Part shown: in pieces, positions 6,571 to 7,983 of the stretch
Layout of the letters: each line of letters opens with the position of its first letter
How positions within the stretch are numbered: position 1 is the first letter of the stretch
DNA from: an uncultured Treponema sp.
GTDB taxonomy: Bacteria; Spirochaetota; Spirochaetia; Treponematales; Treponemataceae
DNA: 7,983 bases
Assembly: GCA_934699065.1 (NCBI GenBank)
Contig: CAKUWD010000128.1
Span: 1-7,983 of the forward strand
Direction of reading: 5' to 3'
The notes under the pieces: model-generated
Told to the model about the DNA's origin: nothing
What the model saw: only the letters and a program-made list of their open reading frames with translations
Database searches by the model: none
Program-made: the position numbers and the translations under genes

Positions 6571-7190
6571 TTGCCAGCCTCCTGTTCTTCATCAATTTTT
6601 GCCTGCAGCTTTTTCTTAGAAATCTTACTGCGTACTACGGCTGCAACCTGTTCATCACCAAGGTAAACGGTAATCTTTTTAATGTTTGCCTTAGTTTCTG
6701 GAATCTTAACCTTTTCGAACAGATTTACGCGCTGTGTTGTTGTGCGGAGCTCCTGACTGAGCAAGCGAACCTGCTCATCCAGAACCTCTGCTTCAAGATC
6801 TAGTGACAGGGCCTTTTCCATTCGGTCTGCTGCCATATCAATCCACAGCGGAGTTTTATATAGATCGTAGTCACCACGGCCAAAGTCTGCGCCTTCATAT
6901 ACCGGAATTGTTACACCGGCAATGTTGCCAACACCCTTTTTGATGTTCTTTACAGTTACCATATCCGGAGTAAAAGCTTCGCGCTCACCGAATACGGAAA
7001 TCCACTGTTCAAACTCTTTTTCAAGGGCAACGCGTTGTGCACGAACTTCTTTTGCCTTGGCATCTATAGTGCGGATTTCTGTCTGAAGCTGCTGTTTTTT
7101 GAGCATAAGGGTTGGAAGATAGCGCTTATACATTTTAAGCGCATCTTTCTGTACCTTGAGCTCATTTTTTGTCAGCTTGATTTTTGCCAT
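6567..7190 (-). CDS. atpD: V-type ATPase subunit D (central stalk)
   Basis: This 207-residue protein is the rotating central shaft inside the A3B3 head, the counterpart of F-ATPase gamma. The N-terminal helix begins KIKLTKNELKVQKDALKMYKRYLP, followed by a long charged coiled coil (residues 28-66). The C-terminal helix (about 118-167, with EAEVLDEQVRLLSQELRTTTQRVNLFE) would pair with it, which is the usual two-helix design. After NLFE comes the short IPETKANIKKITVYLGDEQ segment, then a lysine-rich tail. Length is typical. ATG 7188-7190 follows the atpB stop by 9 bases, and its ribosome-binding site (AGGAG, complement of 7197-7201) overlaps that stop, tying its translation to atpB. Its TGA overlaps the atpI ATG. 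The symbol follows V-type naming and should not be confused with F-ATPase beta. Confidence 0.96.
   Translation of the reverse strand: MAKIKLTKNELKVQKDALKMYKRYLPTLMLKKQQLQTEIRTIDAKAKEVRAQRVALEKEFEQWISVFGEREAFTPDMVTVKNIKKGVGNIAGVTIPVYEGADFGRGDYDLYKTPLWIDMAADRMEKALSLDLEAEVLDEQVRLLSQELRTTTQRVNLFEKVKIPETKANIKKITVYLGDEQVAAVVRSKISKKKLQAKIDEEQEAGK
6578..6583 (-). promoter_or_regulatory. Shine-Dalgarno of atpI, decides its start
   Basis: A perfect AGGAGG inside the last codons of atpD, 7 bases before the atpI ATG that overlaps the atpD stop. It supports initiation at residue 1 rather than at the methionine four codons later. Confidence 0.85.
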
Positions 7191-7199
7191 TCAGAACTC

Positions 7200-7913
7200 C
7201 TACTTCTTAGACTTATTCTTAGGCCAGTATTCTTCAATAAGAGATGATTTAAGACCAGTTTCCTCAGGCTCGAAGCAGTCAGAAAGAATCTTCCATCCCA
7301 AATCCAGAGCATCTTCCAGAGAAATATTCTTTGAAAGGTCCATCATACCGTCTTCAAACATCTTTCCGTAAACAAGGAGCTTTTCATCCCATTTACTCAT
7401 ATTGAAACCCATTGATTTCTTTTCAAGGGTGTCTTTGTAGTTTGAATAAAGACGGATCATACCATCCATAAGGGCACGGTGGTCGTTACGGGTAGATCCG
7501 TTTACATTCTGCTTCAAACGTGAAAGAGAACCGAACGGCTCGATACGTCCACCCTTAAGATAGTACTGTCCTTCTGTAATGTATCCAGTGTTATCTGGAA
7601 CCGGGTGAGTAACGTCATCACCAGGCATTGTTGTTACAGCAAGGATTGTTACAGAACCTGCACTATCAAAGTCTACGGCTTTTTCGTAGCGGGCTGCCAG
7701 CTGTGAGTACAAGTCTCCAGGGTAACCACGGTTAGAAGGAACCTGCTCCTGTGTAATAGCAATTTCCTTCATTGAGTCGGCAAAGTTTGTCATATCTGTA
7801 AGAAGAACGAGAACGTCCTTTCCCTTAAGGGCAAACTGCTCTGCAACTGCAAGTGAAAGGTCAGGAATCTTCTGACATTCTACGGTTGGGTCAGCAGCTG
7901 TATGCATAAACAT
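7200..7913 (-). CDS. atpB: V-type ATPase subunit B, C-terminal part downstream of an in-frame amber codon
   Basis: These 237 residues are the C-terminal half of the non-catalytic nucleotide-binding subunit of the V1 head. Visible family blocks, counted from the methionine at 7913, are AADPTVE (residues 6-12), VLVLLTDMTNFADSMKEIA (34-52), PSNRGYPGDLYSQLAARYEK (59-78), TTMPGDDVTHPVPDNTGYITEGQ (94-116) and FGSLSRL (127-133). R132 corresponds to the arginine that B subunits contribute to the catalytic interface. The subunit is normally about 430-460 residues, so the true start lies beyond the right edge. The frame is broken by TAG at 7920-7922, two codons before the ATG at 7911-7913. Homology continues in the same frame on the far side, so that ATG is not the natural start. 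Either the gene is a pseudogene, the base is a sequencing or assembly error, or translation restarts. The stop is TAG 7200-7202, 9 bases before atpD. Confidence 0.85.
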   Translation of the reverse strand: MFMHTAADPTVECQKIPDLSLAVAEQFALKGKDVLVLLTDMTNFADSMKEIAITQEQVPSNRGYPGDLYSQLAARYEKAVDFDSAGSVTILAVTTMPGDDVTHPVPDNTGYITEGQYYLKGGRIEPFGSLSRLKQNVNGSTRNDHRALMDGMIRLYSNYKDTLEKKSMGFNMSKWDEKLLVYGKMFEDGMMDLSKNISLEDALDLGWKILSDCFEPEETGLKSSLIEEYWPKNKSKK

Positions 7914-7919
7914 AACCGT

Positions 7920-7983
7920 CTAGCTCAACGCGCCGCCTTCCTCAAGAATTTTATTGAAATAAAGGAAGTCGTCATATTTAAGA
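7920..7983 (-). pseudogene. atpB: atpB upstream fragment ending at the in-frame TAG
   Basis: Twenty residues enter from the right edge (LKYDDFLYFNKILEEGGALS) and end at TAG 7920-7922. They match the expected B-subunit segment before the AADP block, where homologues read roughly EEGGAL-x-(R/K)-(T/S)-V-M-F-M. The downstream part resumes without a frame change as TVMFMHTAADP. The stop therefore replaces a single, normally basic residue, and AAG (Lys) to TAG would be a one-base change. The rest of the N-terminal half lies outside the window, so whether this gene has further damage cannot be seen. Confidence 0.7.

Noticed and set aside
7200..7983. Genome-wide reassignment of TAG to an amino acid as the explanation for the atpB amber codon
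   Set aside because: atpK ends in TAG at the expected protein end, and atpB itself ends in TAG at a normal C-terminus just before atpD. TAG therefore appears to act as a stop in this genome.

Overview
The window looks like a spirochaete chromosome, most likely Treponema or a close relative. The pointers are: an AT-rich sequence; a V-type ATPase cluster in the order B-D-I-K, the end of the E-x-A-B-D-I-K arrangement known from spirochaetes and chlamydiae; a sodium-type proteolipid; an Omp85-like outer-membrane protein; and signal peptides of the MKK-hydrophobic-AA type. The genus is an inference. No sequence comparison was possible.

Layout. On the plus strand, bases 2-229 are the C-terminal end of a membrane sugar-phosphate transferase that starts outside the window. 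Its stop overlaps the start of a 507-residue secreted beta-barrel protein with one POTRA-like domain (229-1752). Only 4 bases past that stop lies the stop of the opposing minus-strand pair: ispG (2864-3952) followed by a periplasmic TPR protein (1757-2854). Everything to the right is also minus strand and read right to left: atpB (partial at the edge and interrupted by an in-frame TAG), atpD, atpI and atpK. The operon appears to end at a 24-bp hairpin plus U-tract built from heptanucleotide repeats (4014-4075), just after the atpK stop.

How the genes work together. AtpB and AtpD belong to the soluble V1 head and central stalk. AtpI is the membrane stator subunit with the two essential arginines. 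AtpK is the rotor-ring proteolipid; its conserved T-Q...Y...Q...E residues match the Na+ site of the Enterococcus hirae enzyme, so a sodium-coupled motor is likely. IspG makes HMBPP in the MEP isoprenoid pathway. The sugar transferase and the barrel protein point to cell-envelope work. The genes inside the ATPase cluster are tightly packed (4-base overlap or 9-base gap) except atpI-atpK, where a 112-base gap holds a pair of inverted REP-like palindromes.

No whole undescribed system is apparent. The items most worth checking are the amber codon in atpB, the REP pair placed before the proteolipid gene, the heptad-repeat terminator, and the unassigned Omp85-like and TPR proteins. There is no gene-free stretch over 300 bases.
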